Of a DNA stretch of 64,000 bases, positions 11,518-22,108 are shown in pieces. Position numbers and translations under genes: made by a program. Numbering within the stretch: the stretch's first letter is position 1; each line of letters begins with the position of its first letter. This DNA comes from Mallotus nudiflorus (lineage: Eukaryota > Streptophyta > Magnoliopsida > Malpighiales > Euphorbiaceae). The stretch covers positions 1,037,001-1,101,000 of the forward strand of contig CANTUR010000680.1 in the NCBI GenBank assembly GCA_947683625.1. The letters run 5' to 3'. The notes beneath the pieces are model-generated. The model saw only the letters and a list, made by a program, of their open reading frames with translations, was not told the DNA's origin and ran no database searches.

Positions 11518-14500
11518 TGTAATATCCCGTGTTTTTAAAATATTTTTACACTGTACCGGGATATGCAGTGTTAATAATTTCTGTACATTATATGATATTT
11601 TTACGAGTTAATATGTATTTAAAATCTATTTTAATTACGGTGTATTATTTTCAATGTTTTACGTAAAATTTTCCCGAGACTTGCATTTCCGGGGAAATTT
11701 TCACGTAAACAATGTATTATTAATTATTTTAAATGTATTTACAGACTTGCATGAACTCATGAGTATTTTTAAATTATTAAATAAAGCCTGTGTGTGTATA
11801 TTTATTTAATTAGGGTTTATTATTACCCTAATATTTTATTAAGTATTTATTTGTTTTATTGTTATTTAATTAATTTTATTTAGTATAAATTATTAAAATA
11901 TTAAATTTTATGTGTGTGGTGTATATTTGATGTGTGTAATTTAATATTATTTTATTATATAGTATAAAGTATATATATATATACATATATACATCAAAAA
12001 TCAAAAGAATTGGAAAATTACCATTTTGCCCCCCAAGTCTCCTTCTTCCTCCCGATCCTTCTCCTTGCCGTCCGGGCATCTGTCATGCCGTTTCTTCACC
12101 GTGGGTGTGCCGTCCGGTGTGCCACCGTCTTCCCCAACCATTTCCGCCGCCTGAGGTAGCCGTTTCCGGCGTCTGGAGGTCGATTTTGGCCGGAGAAGCC
12201 GAAAATCGATCCACCATCGATCACGTCGATTTCGGCCACCGTTTTTGACACCGCCGGTCTCTTTCTTCTCCTTGAGCTCCGGTGAGTGTGATTCTAGCTT
12301 TGGTTTGAGCCGAATTGGTCTAGAATTGCTTAGGTTTCGATTTTGTCAATTTCGGCCTATTAGGGTTTTTGATTTTTTTTGAGCTTTGAATTGATTGATT
12401 CATGGAAACTCCCTTCACAAATGTTGATCCTAGTAGCTTAATCTACATTTATGAATTTTTTTAGAATTTTTGGAGATTTTTTGGATTTTTGGGTATTTTT
12501 GAATATTTTAATATTATTTTCTAATTTTCGGAAATTAATTATTTAAATTATGAAATTGGAGTTTATGGTTGAATTAGGTGTTGAAATGAATTATAGGAAT
12601 TTATTTGGAATTTTTATGAATTTCTAAGTATTTATTTTGAATTATTGAAGTTTATGTGATTTTGAGAAATTAGGGTTAATTGTGTTTTAAATTGAATTTA
12701 ATTGGTTAATTGAGTTTAATTATTGATATTATTGATAAATATGTTGAGAAAATTAATTTTGGATAATTGTATAATTTTTGGTGAATTTTTGAATGAATTT
12801 TAGTATATTTATATATACAAGGGTATTTTGGTAATTTTACCCTAAATTGGCTAAAAATGTAATTTAATTGGTTTTAATAGTTATTTAAGGTATAAAAATG
12901 ATTTCTACAAATTATTTGGTATTTTTAACTAATTAAAACTATTTTTTCGTGAATTATTTTCAATTATATATATAATATACGGTTTTTCTAATAAAATGAA
13001 TTTTATCGGTTTTTACAGTGTTTTAAGGTTAATTATGTAATTTCTACCTATGAAATGTATTACTATGTTGTGAGGATATTTTTGGTATACTTGGAATATG
13101 TTCTGTGTTTGTGGACCCCGGTCGGTAGACTGTAGTTTGGAGTCTGACCGAGGGGTTGTGGTTTTGTGTTGAGCCTATTTTTCGAAGTGTATTTCCTTGC
13201 AGGGTCAGCTCTACTCTTTTGAGTAGAGAGATGTCCGTTTTACAGGGGAGGTTCTGCCGAATTTTCGATAGAATTCTCGTAAAACGTGATATCCAGTCGA
13301 ACCCTAAATTCCGATTCTGTGTTTAATACTCTAGATTGAATTCTAGGATTTCTGTTAGGTTTATTCTGATGTCAGTTAATTATTTCTTGTTTAGTTGCGC
13401 CGAGACCGAGGGCTAGTGGACCAGGCCCGTCGGACCTGTCTCGTGGAGCGCATTAGGTGAGTTACTATACTATATATATATGCTTAGGATGCATGATTTT
13501 AGAAATATACATTTTATGTTGATTAAATATGCATAAATAAATTGATCATTTCTTAAGTTTACATTAAGTATATTTTTGGTTTATTTTTGGTATATACTAA
13601 ATTATATGCATATTTTGTGAATAAAATATATTTAAAATGTTTTTAAATATATTTCCAGCTTAATTTATAATTTGATTGAATGTATTTGATATATATATAC
13701 TCGAAATATACCTGGTTTACTTTTGGTATATTTCCGGTATATATATGGATTCTATTATTATTTCATTTACATTCATGCATCATTTATTTTTGTGAATGAA
13801 TGTTTTACATTATTAATGATGAAGGATATCAATAGAACGTGCTACCTAGTGGGCAGCACTAGGACCGAGTACGTACCGGTACGCCTATAGTATTTAGGCT
13901 ATATTACTAACTTATTTGTGGATATTGATTTGATTATGATTATTGATATGTGGGAGATATGGTTTGGAGGTGTGATTGCTGGAGCTCGGTTGACCAAGTG
14001 TCTCGGGGCCAATCACACTGACAGTCAGACTGCTGGAGCTCGGTTGACTTAGTGTCTCGGGGCCAGTCTACTGTCTAAATGGATTAAGTGGATATATTTG
14101 GATTAAGTGAGCCTGTATGGCCAGAGTGTTGTTTAACACTATTATTCTGAGGTTGCGATATTCTAGGGTTCTATGTGATCCTTCATAAAAGATGATTTTC
14201 AGATAAAATATATAAAAATGATTTTATTGCATCTGTGTGAATTTGCCTGTATATATACATATTAGATATGTATTATTGACTGTATGCATTATCATTTAGT
14301 GTATGTATATATATTATAGTAATTCACTCAGTGAGGTCTGACTCCCCTCCGTTGACTATTTTTCAGGAGAGTCAACTTCCTCAGACCTCAGTAGCAGGTC
14401 GATACGCCGGATTTCTTCCGCCCCGGCTTCTTTGTGTAAATTATCTACTTGAGTCTTATTTATTTTATCTAGACACTGCAGTAGTTGTGAATTAAAGTGT

Positions 14501-14769
14501 TGGATTTCACGTATTTTATTTTAAAGAAATGTGTTATATTGAAACTGGATTTGTATTAAAAGGATTATTATATATGTGATGAGATTTTGATTTAAATCCA
14601 GTTGATGTGGATAATATTATGATATTATGATTTTTATTTCCGCTGCATATTATACTGTTACTGTTATTATGGCATGATTTATTTTATTTTTAGGCTTGCT
14701 ACGGGTTCCGGATTCGAAAGAATTCCCGTTCCCTAGCGCCGATCATGGCCCCTGTTTTGGGTCGTGACA
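11518..14769 (+). repeat. 3' LTR of element A, Z subtype
   Basis: This 3,252-base LTR runs from TGTAATATCCCG to GGGTCGTGACA. It differs from A's own 5' LTR: its U3 holds a GTGTGTGG block and a TATA-rich run (about 11962-11991) like solo LTRs S1 and S3, and it lacks the CT tract. It ends against the X2 LTR at a point matching about base 57 of a complete LTR, so the parent element Z was inserted into X. The U3 inverted repeat at 11658-11709 is almost perfect. Confidence 0.92.
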
Positions 14770-17700
14770 AATTTTGTATATAATTATGATATTTCTATGA
14801 GTTTGTTATTTAATTAAAGCTAATTTTAATTGTTTTATATTATTTTAAGTACTTTATGTAAAATTTTTCCGAGAATTTTATTTTCGGGGAAATTAACATG
14901 TAAATAATTTAATATTAATTATTTTAAACAATTTAATGAATTTGAATGAACTCATATATAATTTTTAAAGTGCTAAAATAAAATGTATATATGTGTATTT
15001 ATTTAAATTAAACTAGAGTTTAATTAATTACCTTAATTTTTATTATTTATTATTTAGTTTTAATATTATTTAATTATTTTTAAGTGTACAAAATTATTAA
15101 TATATTAAATTATATGTGTGTGGAGTATATTTAATGTGTGTGGGAGTTTATATTATTATAATATATAGTGTGATTATATATATATATATACATATATACA
15201 TAATATATAGTTTAAAAATCAAAAGTTTGCCAAATTACCATTTTGCCCCCGACTTACTCTCCTTCTTCCTGATCACCTCCCATCGCCGTTCCACCTTCTG
15301 TCACGCTGTTTTCTTCCCATCGGTGTGCCTCCTGGTGTGCCACCTTCTTCCTCAGCCTTCCTCGCTACCAGTAGCTCCCTATTTCGTCGTGGTTTGGCCG
15401 GAATAAGCTTGAGTTGCCGAGACTCTTCTCACCGTTGTTCACAGTGTTTTTGGCCACCGTTTTTGACACCGCCGGTCTCTATCTTCTCCTTGAGCTTCGA
15501 TGAGTGTGATTCCAAGTTTTGTTTCACTTAAAATGGTCTAGATTTGCCTAGGTTTCGATTTTGCAATTTTGGCCTATTAGGGTTCTTGATTTTTTTGAGC
15601 TTTAATTTGATTGATTCATGAAAAATTCCTTCACAAACTTTGATCCTATTAGCTTATTCTTCTTGTGGGAATTTTTGTAGAATTTTTGGAATTTATTTTG
15701 ATTTTTGGGTATTTTTGATTATTTTATTATTATTTTCTAATTTTTGAAAATTAATTAATTAATTAAATTATTAAATTGTGTTTTATGATAAATATAGGTG
15801 TTGAGATGAATTATATAAATTTATTTGTAATTTTTGTGAATTTTTATGTATTTATTTTGAATTTATTTAGTTTATGTAATTTTCAGAAAATAGGGTTAAT
15901 TATGTATTTAATTGAAATTAATTGGTTAATTGAGTATATTTATTGGTATTATTGAAATATATGTTGAGAAAATTAATTTTTTGCCATTATATTATTTTTG
16001 GTGAATTTTTGGATTAATTTTAGTATATTTATATATATAGGGGTATTTTGGTAATTTTACCCTAAATTGGCTAAAAATGTAATTAAATTGATTTTAATTG
16101 TTATTTAGGGCATAAAAATGATTTCTACAAATTATTTAGTATTTTTAACTTATTAAAACTATTTTTCGTAAATTATTTTCAATTATATATATAATATACG
16201 ATTTTTCTAATAAAATGAGTTTTTGTCGGTTTTTAAGGTGTTTTAGGGTTAATTATGTAATTTCTATTTATAAAATATATTTTTAGTATATAAGGGTATT
16301 TTCGGTATTTTTGTAAATATTCCTTGAATTGTGGACCTTGGTTGGTGAATTGTAGTTTGGAGTCTGACCGAGGAATTGTGGTTGTGTTTTGTTTTTATTT
16401 TTGAAGTGTGTTTCTTTGCAGGGCCGGCTCCACTCTTTGAGTAGAGAGATGTCCATTTTACATGGGAGGTTCTGTTGAATTTTAGATAGAATTCTCGTAA
16501 AACGTGATGTCCGGTCAAGCTCTTATCCTAATTCTGTGTCTAGTAATCTAGATCGAGTCTTTAGAACTTCTGTTAGATTTATTTTGATTCCTGTCATTAT
16601 CTATTTTTTTAGTTGCATCGAGACCGAGGCCTAGTGGACCAGGCTCATCGGACCCATCTCGTGGAGCGAAATAATAGTGAGTTACTATTTTACATATATA
16701 TATGCTCTAGGGTGCATGATTTTAGAAATCTATGTTTTTTTTTAACTAAAAATGCATAATGGTATTAATTAGTACTTGAGTTTAGTTTACTTTTGGTTTA
16801 TTTTTGGTATATTTTAAACTATATGTATGTTTTATTAATGAATTATGTTTAAAATGTTTTTAAGTATATTTCTAGTTTATTTTGTAGTTAAATTGAATTT
16901 ATTTGACGTATGTATACTCGAAATATACCTGGTTTACTTTTGGTATATTTCTAGTATATATATGGTTTATGTTGTTATTTTATTTAAATACATGCATCAT
17001 TTATTTGGGAATGTATGTTTTATATTTAATAATGAAGGATATCAATAGAACGTGCTACCTAGTGGGCAGCATTATGACCGAGTACGTACCGGTACGCCGA
17101 TAGTATTTAGGCTATATTACTAACCTGTTTAAGGATATTGATTGGATTTGATTATTGGATGTGTGAGATGTGATTTGGGAGTGTGATTGTTGGAGCTCGG
17201 TTGACCAAGTGTCTCGGGGCCAATCACACTGACAGTCAGACTGTTGGATCTCGGTTGACTTAGTGTCTCAGGGCCAGTTAACTGTCCAAATGGATCAAGT
17301 GATTATATTTGGAATAAGTGAGCCTGTATGGCTAGAGTGTTGTCTAACACTGTTTTGAGGTTGTGATATTCTGGGGTTCTATTTGATCCTTCATAAACAG
17401 TGATTTTAAATAAAAATAATAAAAATGATTTTTTTTAATTGCATCCGTGTGTAATTGCTTTTATATATTTATTATATATACTGTTGATTGTGTGCATTGT
17501 CATTTAGTATGTATGTATATATATTATAGTAATTCACTCAGTGAGGTCTGACTCCCCTCCGTTGACTACTTTTCAGGAGAGTCATCTTCATCAGATCTCA
17601 GTAGCCGACCTGTACGCTGGATTTCTTCTGCCCCGGCTTTATTATGTAAACTACTCACTTGAGTTTTATTTTATTAATCTAGACACTGCAGTAGTTATGG

Positions 17701-17987
17701 TCGATTGTGAGATTGTTGTATTATATTTGTATAAGATATGTACTCTAAATATTTGAACTCGATTTGTATTAAAGATTATTTATGTATAATGAGATTGAGT
17801 CGTTGATTTAAATCCCGTGGTAGATTATTATTTAATTATTTATGATTTTATTTCCGCTGCACAATATTTTAATTATGTTATTATTATTATTGCATGTTTT
17901 ATTTTTTTAAGGCTTGCTACAGGTTTAAGATTCGAAAGAATTCCCATTCCCTAGCGCCGGTTATGACCCCTATTTTGGGTCATGATA
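14770..17987 (+). repeat. Family 1 LTR, copy X2, 5' end interrupted by Z
   Basis: About 3.2 kb of an older, diverged family 1 LTR, lacking roughly its first 57 bases because the Z LTR ends inside it. Bases 15093-17987 repeat 1-2598. The U3 has a TATA-rich run near 15176-15205. The block with acceptor-like TTTCTTTGCAG (16411-16421), the hairpin and the GTGAGTTACTA donor-like site (about 16677) is complete here, whereas copy X1 has lost about 300 bases. It ends CATGATA and is followed by M sequence. Confidence 0.88.
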
Positions 17988-18119
17988 TTAGAGAGGGGGG
18001 GGGGGGGGGGGTTTGGTACCTGCACATTTTTTCTTAACTTTTTTTTTTAACTTTATAATATAATATTTATTAAAAGCACAATTTAAATTAAAATATCTTC
18101 TCTCACCAGTACATATACA

Positions 18120-18160
<41 letters not shown>

Positions 18161-18561
18161 TAATAATCAATATTTTTATTAATACACTCACAAATATTAA
18201 TAATTATTAAAACACTTATAAATTACTTAATTAACACCAATTGAATAAAATTATAATTAAACTTAAAAATCCACATAATATATTAAAAATATATTCTAAT
18301 AATTATTAAATGCATTAAAGTATTCCAAATACACTAATTGAATAAAATATTAATTAAAGCCCAATAATAATGTCATGAATAATTAAATAATAATTAACAC
18401 TAATAAATTCCAAAAATTTATTTTAACACTAATTAACTAAAATAATAATTAAAACTCAAAAATTCCTCCCAAATATTTATACATATACTCTCTTAAATAA
18501 TTACTTAACAATAAATTCCATAAAAATAATATTTAATTCAATAATCAATATACGGGTTACA
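17988..18561 (-). repeat. 3' LTR fragment of element M, second copy
   Basis: This is the minus-strand LTR start (TGTAACCCG reading left from 18561) of element M and the duplicate of 2599-3186. It includes a run of 17 G (17995-18011) and a TA run (about 18123-18158). Both runs differ in length from the first copy, as expected for unstable repeats. Confidence 0.75.
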
Positions 18562-18695
18562 ATAATCTTCCCCCCTTATAAAAATTCATCCTCGAATTTT
18601 AAATAAAAAGAATTGAATACAAGAATTCATTGATGAAAGAGGTAAGGGTAAGCCACTTGCATCTTAGCCTCAGTCTCCTACTTGTGCTTTTCCAC
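18562..18695 (-). pseudogene. pol: C-terminal end of M pol plus polypurine tract, second copy
   Basis: Minus-strand end of gypsy pol with its stop at 18627-18629 and a polypurine tract at about 18567-18578 next to the LTR. The coding sequence continues after the B insertion at 30099. The last five bases (18691-18695, TCCAC) are the left TSD of B. Confidence 0.8.
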
Positions 18696-18699
18696 TGTA

Positions 18700-18741
18700 A
18701 TATCCCGTGTTTTTAAATATTTTTACACTGTACCGGGATAT
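18700..18741 (+). repeat. Inverted repeat at the LTR start
   Basis: ATATCCCG (18700-18707) and CGGGATAT (18734-18741) form perfect 8-base arms three bases inside the LTR. A second pair, ACACTG/CAGTGT, overlaps the right arm. Both are kept in most family 1 LTRs in the window. It may be recognised by integrase or act in the 3' end of the transcript; the function is not known. Confidence 0.6.
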
Positions 18742-19432
18742 GCAGTGTTAATATTTTTTGCATATATATTACGATATTTTCATGAGTTGATATGTATTTA
18801 AACTCTATTTTAATTACTGTGTTTTATTTACAGTGCTTTACATAAAATTTTCCCGGGACTTGCATTTTCGGGGAAATTTTCACGTAAATAATTTATTATT
18901 AATTATTTTAAATATATTTTCGGACTTGCATGAACTCATACGTATCTTTAAAATACTAAATAAAGCCTATGTGTGTAAATATTTATTTAATTAGGGTTTA
19001 ATATATATTACCCTAATATTTTATTATTTGTTTATTAATTTATTGTTATTTAATTATTTTATTTATTATTAAATTATTAAAATTATTTTTATTATTATTT
19101 TATTATTTTTTATTTCTTTCTTTTTCTTTTTTTTTTTCTTTTTTCTTTTTCTTTTCTTTTTCTTTTCTTTCTTTTTCTTTTTTTTCTTCTTCTTCTTCCT
19201 TCTCCCGCGCCCGACTCCCTTCCCTCCCGCTGCAACTCCGATCACCTACCGTCGGTGTGCCTCTCGGCTTGCCACCGTCGTTCCCAGCCGTCCCCCGCCG
19301 CCAGCAGCCTCCTTCTCCGACTCCGGCAGCTCCTTTTTCTTCCTTTGGCCGAAACTTCTTCCCTTTGCCATCGACCACGATTCCGGCCACCGTTCTCGAC
19401 ACCGCCGGTCTATTTCTTCTCCTTGAGCTCCG

Positions 19433-20349
19433 GTGAGTGTGATTCTAGCTTTGGTTTGAGCTAAAATGGTCTAGAATTGCTTAGGTTTCAAATTTTCAAT
19501 TTCGGTCACATTAGGGTTTTTGATTTTTTTGAGCTTTGAATTGATTGATTCATGAAAACTCCCTTCACAAATGTTAATCCTAGTAGCTCAATCTACATGT
19601 ATGAATTTTTGTGGAATTTTTGGAGATTTTTTGGATTTTTGGGTATTTTTGAATATTTTAATATTATTTTCTAATTTTTGGAAATTAATTATTTAAATTA
19701 TGAAATTGGGGTTTATGGTTAAATTATGTGTTGAAATGAATTATAGGAATTTATTTGGAATTTTTATGAATTTCTAAGTATTTATTTTGAATTATTTGAG
19801 TTTATGTAATTTTGGGAAAATTAGGTTAAATGTGTTTTTATTTGAACTTAATTGGATAATTGGGTTTAATTATTGATATTATTGATAAATATGTTGAGAA
19901 AATTAATTTTGAATAATTGTATGATTTTTGGTGAATTTTTGAAGTAATTTAAGTATATTTATATATATAGGGGTATTTTGGTAATTTTACACAAAATTTG
20001 CTAAAAATGTAATTTAATTGGTTTTAATAGTTATTTAAGGTATAAAAATAATTTCTACAAATTATTTAGTATTTTTAACTAATTAAAACTATTTTTCGTG
20101 AATTATTTTCAATTATATATATAATATACGATTTTTCAAATAAAATGAGTTTTATCGGTTTTTATTGTGTTTTAAGGTTAATTATGCAATTTCTACTTAT
20201 AAAATGAATTTCTATGTTGTAAGAATATTTTTGGTATTTTCGGAATTATTCTGTGTTTGTGGACCCCGGTCGGTGGACTGTAGTTTGGAGTCCGACCATG
20301 GGATTTTGATTGTGCCTTGTGTAGTTTTTCGAAGTGTGTTTCTTTGCAG
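19433..20349 (+). other. Candidate intron 1 in the LTR leader (element B 5' LTR)
   Basis: The donor-like CCG|GTGAGT at 19433 follows a GC-rich segment. The acceptor-like TTTCTTTGCAG ends at 20349 after 917 very AT-rich bases. The start, with TTAGGGTTTTTGATTT, looks like a typical plant leader intron. The acceptor is conserved in all complete LTRs here, and the donor in all family 1 copies. This is inference from sequence and conservation only. Confidence 0.5.
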
Positions 20350-20355
20350 GGTCGG

Positions 20356-20432
20356 CTCTACTCTTTTGAGTAGAGAGATGTCTGTTTTACAGGGGAGGTT
20401 CTGCCAAATTTTTAGTAGAATTCTCGTAAAAC
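20356..20432 (+). other. Conserved double hairpin after candidate acceptor 1
   Basis: The first stem is CTCTACTC/GAGTAGAG with a TTTT loop (20356-20375). The second pairs GTTTTAC (20384-20390) with GTAAAAC (20426-20432), enclosing an inner stem that is TTCTACC/GGTAGAA in S2 and TATCAAA/TTTGATA in D. Arms change together between families, which supports an RNA role, for instance packaging, dimerisation or translation control. The role itself is unknown. Confidence 0.6.
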
Positions 20433-20603
20433 GTGATGTCCAGTCGAACCCTAATTTTGTTTCCGTATTTAAATACTCTAGATCGAATTCTAGGATTTCT
20501 ATTAGGGTTATTCTGATGTCGATTATTTATTTCTTGTTTAGTTGCGCCGAGACCGAGGGCTAGTGGACCAGGCCCGTCGGACCCGTCTCGTGGAGCGCAC
20601 TAG

Positions 20604-21509
20604 GTGAGTTACTATACTATATATATATATATGCTTAGGATGCATGATCTAGAAATGCATGTTTTATGTTGATTAAATATGCATAAATAATTTGATTATT
20701 TCTTAAGTTTATATTAAGTATATTTTTGGTTTATTTTTGGTATATATTAAATTATATGCATGTTTTGTAAATAAAATATATTTAAAATGTTTTTAAATAT
20801 ATTTCTAGCTTATTTTATAATTTGATTGAATTCATTTGACATATATATACTTGAAATATACCTGGTTTACTTTTGGTATATTTCTGGTATATATATGGTT
20901 TATGTTGTTATTTTATTGAACTTCATGCATCATTTATTTTTATGAATGGATGATTTATATTATTAATGAAGGATATCAATAGAACGTGCTACCTAGTGGA
21001 AAGCACTAGGACCGAGTACGTACCGGTACGCCTATAGTATTTAGGCTATAATACTAACTTATTTGTGGATATTGATTGATTATGATTATTTTATGTGTGA
21101 GATGTGGTTTGTGGGTGTGATTGCTGGAGCTCGGTTGACCAAGTGTCTCGGGGCCAATCACACTGGCAGTCAGACTACTGGAGCTCGGTTGACTTAGTGT
21201 CTCGGGGCCAGTCTACTGTCTAAATGGATTAAGTGGATATATTTGGAATAAGTGAGCCTGTATGGCTAGAGTGTTGTCTAACACTATTTCCGAGGTTGCG
21301 ATATTCTAGGGTTCTATGTGATCCTTCATAAAAGATGATTTTTAGATAAAATATATAAAAATGATTTTATTGCATCTGTGTGTAATTGCCTGTATATACA
21401 TATTAGATATATACTGTTGACTGTATGCATTATCATTTAGTGTGTATGTATATATATTATAGTAATTCACTCAGTGAGGTCTGACTCCCCTCCGTTGACT
21501 ATTTTTCAG
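20604..21509 (+). other. Candidate intron 2 in the LTR leader (element B 5' LTR)
   Basis: The donor-like TAG|GTGAGTT at 20604 is kept as GTGAGTT in X2, S1, S2, S3, Z and the E 3' LTR. The acceptor-like ATTTTTCAG ends at 21509 and is kept in family 2 as TTTTTTTCAG. The 906-base span includes a GC-rich block (about 20975-21220) that might be an additional or alternative exon. Confidence 0.45.
21124..21220 (+). repeat. Paired 42-base direct repeat inside the LTR
   Basis: Two copies of a block containing GGAGCTCGGTTGAC and GTGTCTCGGGGCCA, about 54 bases apart. The pair occurs in every LTR of both families, so it predates their split. It is one of the few GC-rich parts of the LTR. Confidence 0.8.
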
Positions 21510-21533
21510 GAGAGTCAACTTCTTCAGACCTCA
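21475..21533 (+). other. Conserved hairpin around candidate acceptor 2
   Basis: Outer arms TGAGGTCTGA (21475-21484) and TCAGACCTCA (21524-21533) pair perfectly, as do inner arms GTTGACT (21494-21500) and AGTCAAC (21513-21519). The acceptor-like TTTTTCAG lies in the loop. The outer arms persist in family 2 although the inner arms are lost there. Confidence 0.6.
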
Positions 21534-21578
21534 ATAGTAGGTCGATACGCCGGATTTCTTCCGCCCCGGCTTCTTTGT

Positions 21579-21835
21579 GTAAATTATCTACTTGAGTCTT
21601 ATTTATTTTATCTAGACACTGCAGTAGTTGTGAATTAAAGTATTGGATTTCATGTATTTTATTTTAAAGAGATGTATTATATTGAAACTGGATTTGTATT
21701 AAAAGATTATATATATATGTGATGAGGTTTGATTCAAATCCAGTGATGAAACTGTTATTATTATATTTATGATTTTTATTTCCGCTGCATATTATATGAT
21801 TATTATTATTATTGCATGATTTATTTTATTTTTAG
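21579..21835 (+). other. Candidate intron 3 in the LTR leader (element B 5' LTR)
   Basis: The donor-like GTAAAT at 21579 follows the GC-rich CCGCCCCGGC segment. The acceptor-like TTATTTTTAG ends at 21835, before GCTTGCTACGGG. A GTAAA donor at this point is also present in X, D and E. The candidate intron is 257 bases. Confidence 0.45.
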
Positions 21836-21915
21836 GCTTGCTACGGGTTCCGGATTCGAAAGAATTCCCGTTCCCTAGCGCCGGTCATGGCCCCTGTTTT
21901 GGGTCATGACAAAGT

Positions 21916-21927
21916 TGGTATTAGAGC
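21916..21927 (+). promoter_or_regulatory. Primer-binding site of element B
   Basis: TGGTATTAGAGC, four bases after the LTR; one mismatch to the initiator tRNA-Met complement, the same mismatch as in element A. Confidence 0.9.
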
Positions 21928-22108
21928 AGAGTTCTGTGTCAGGGCTTAGTTATGTGAGTTGTGGCCCTAGTTTTAAAGTTGTGTTTTTTGTTGAACTACT
22001 GCAGTGTATTAGGTTCGAGTACGTCTTGATAAGTATTCCTTGCCTTAGTTTTCTGCGTTATTCCTCCATTGTCTATTTTGTCTGAATCTTTCCGTTTGTC
22101 TTTTCAGT

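Larger units (their letters stand above)
3321..14769 (+). mobile_element. Element A: hybrid Ty3/gypsy retrotransposon with unmatched LTRs
   Basis: The parts are a 5' LTR (3321-6522), primer-binding site, gag-pol, polypurine tract and 3' LTR (11518-14769), about 11.4 kb in total. The 5' LTR is of the B subtype with a CT-rich tract, whereas the 3' LTR is of the Z subtype with a TATA-rich U3. Flanking bases do not match: TCCAC on the left and AATTT on the right. Since TCCAC is the TSD of element B and the left flank is a copy of B's left flank, A is best read as the product of unequal recombination between B and another element whose 3' LTR is the one seen here. Gag-pol holds several stops and one frameshift. 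Confidence 0.85.
18696..21911 (+). repeat. 5' LTR of element B
   Basis: A 3,216-base LTR with a CT-rich tract at about 19111-19204 and a GC-rich leader at about 19205-19432. Candidate introns are at 19433-20349, 20604-21509 and 21579-21835. Terminal inverted repeat ATATCCCG/CGGGATAT lies at 18700-18707 and 18734-18741. It ends GGGTCATGACA, a C-to-T variant of the usual end. Confidence 0.94.

Noticed and set aside
3321..14769. Element A as an ordinary full-length insertion
   Set aside because: LTR subtypes differ and flanking bases do not form a TSD; its left flank is a copy of B's.
19103..19402. Minus-strand Lys/Glu-rich frames (also 3728-4015, 27309-27599)
   Set aside because: Antisense translation of the CT-rich tract and leader; charge-rich low complexity only.
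21124..21220. The paired repeats as a CRISPR-like array
   Set aside because: Only two units with near-continuous similarity, in a eukaryotic LTR.
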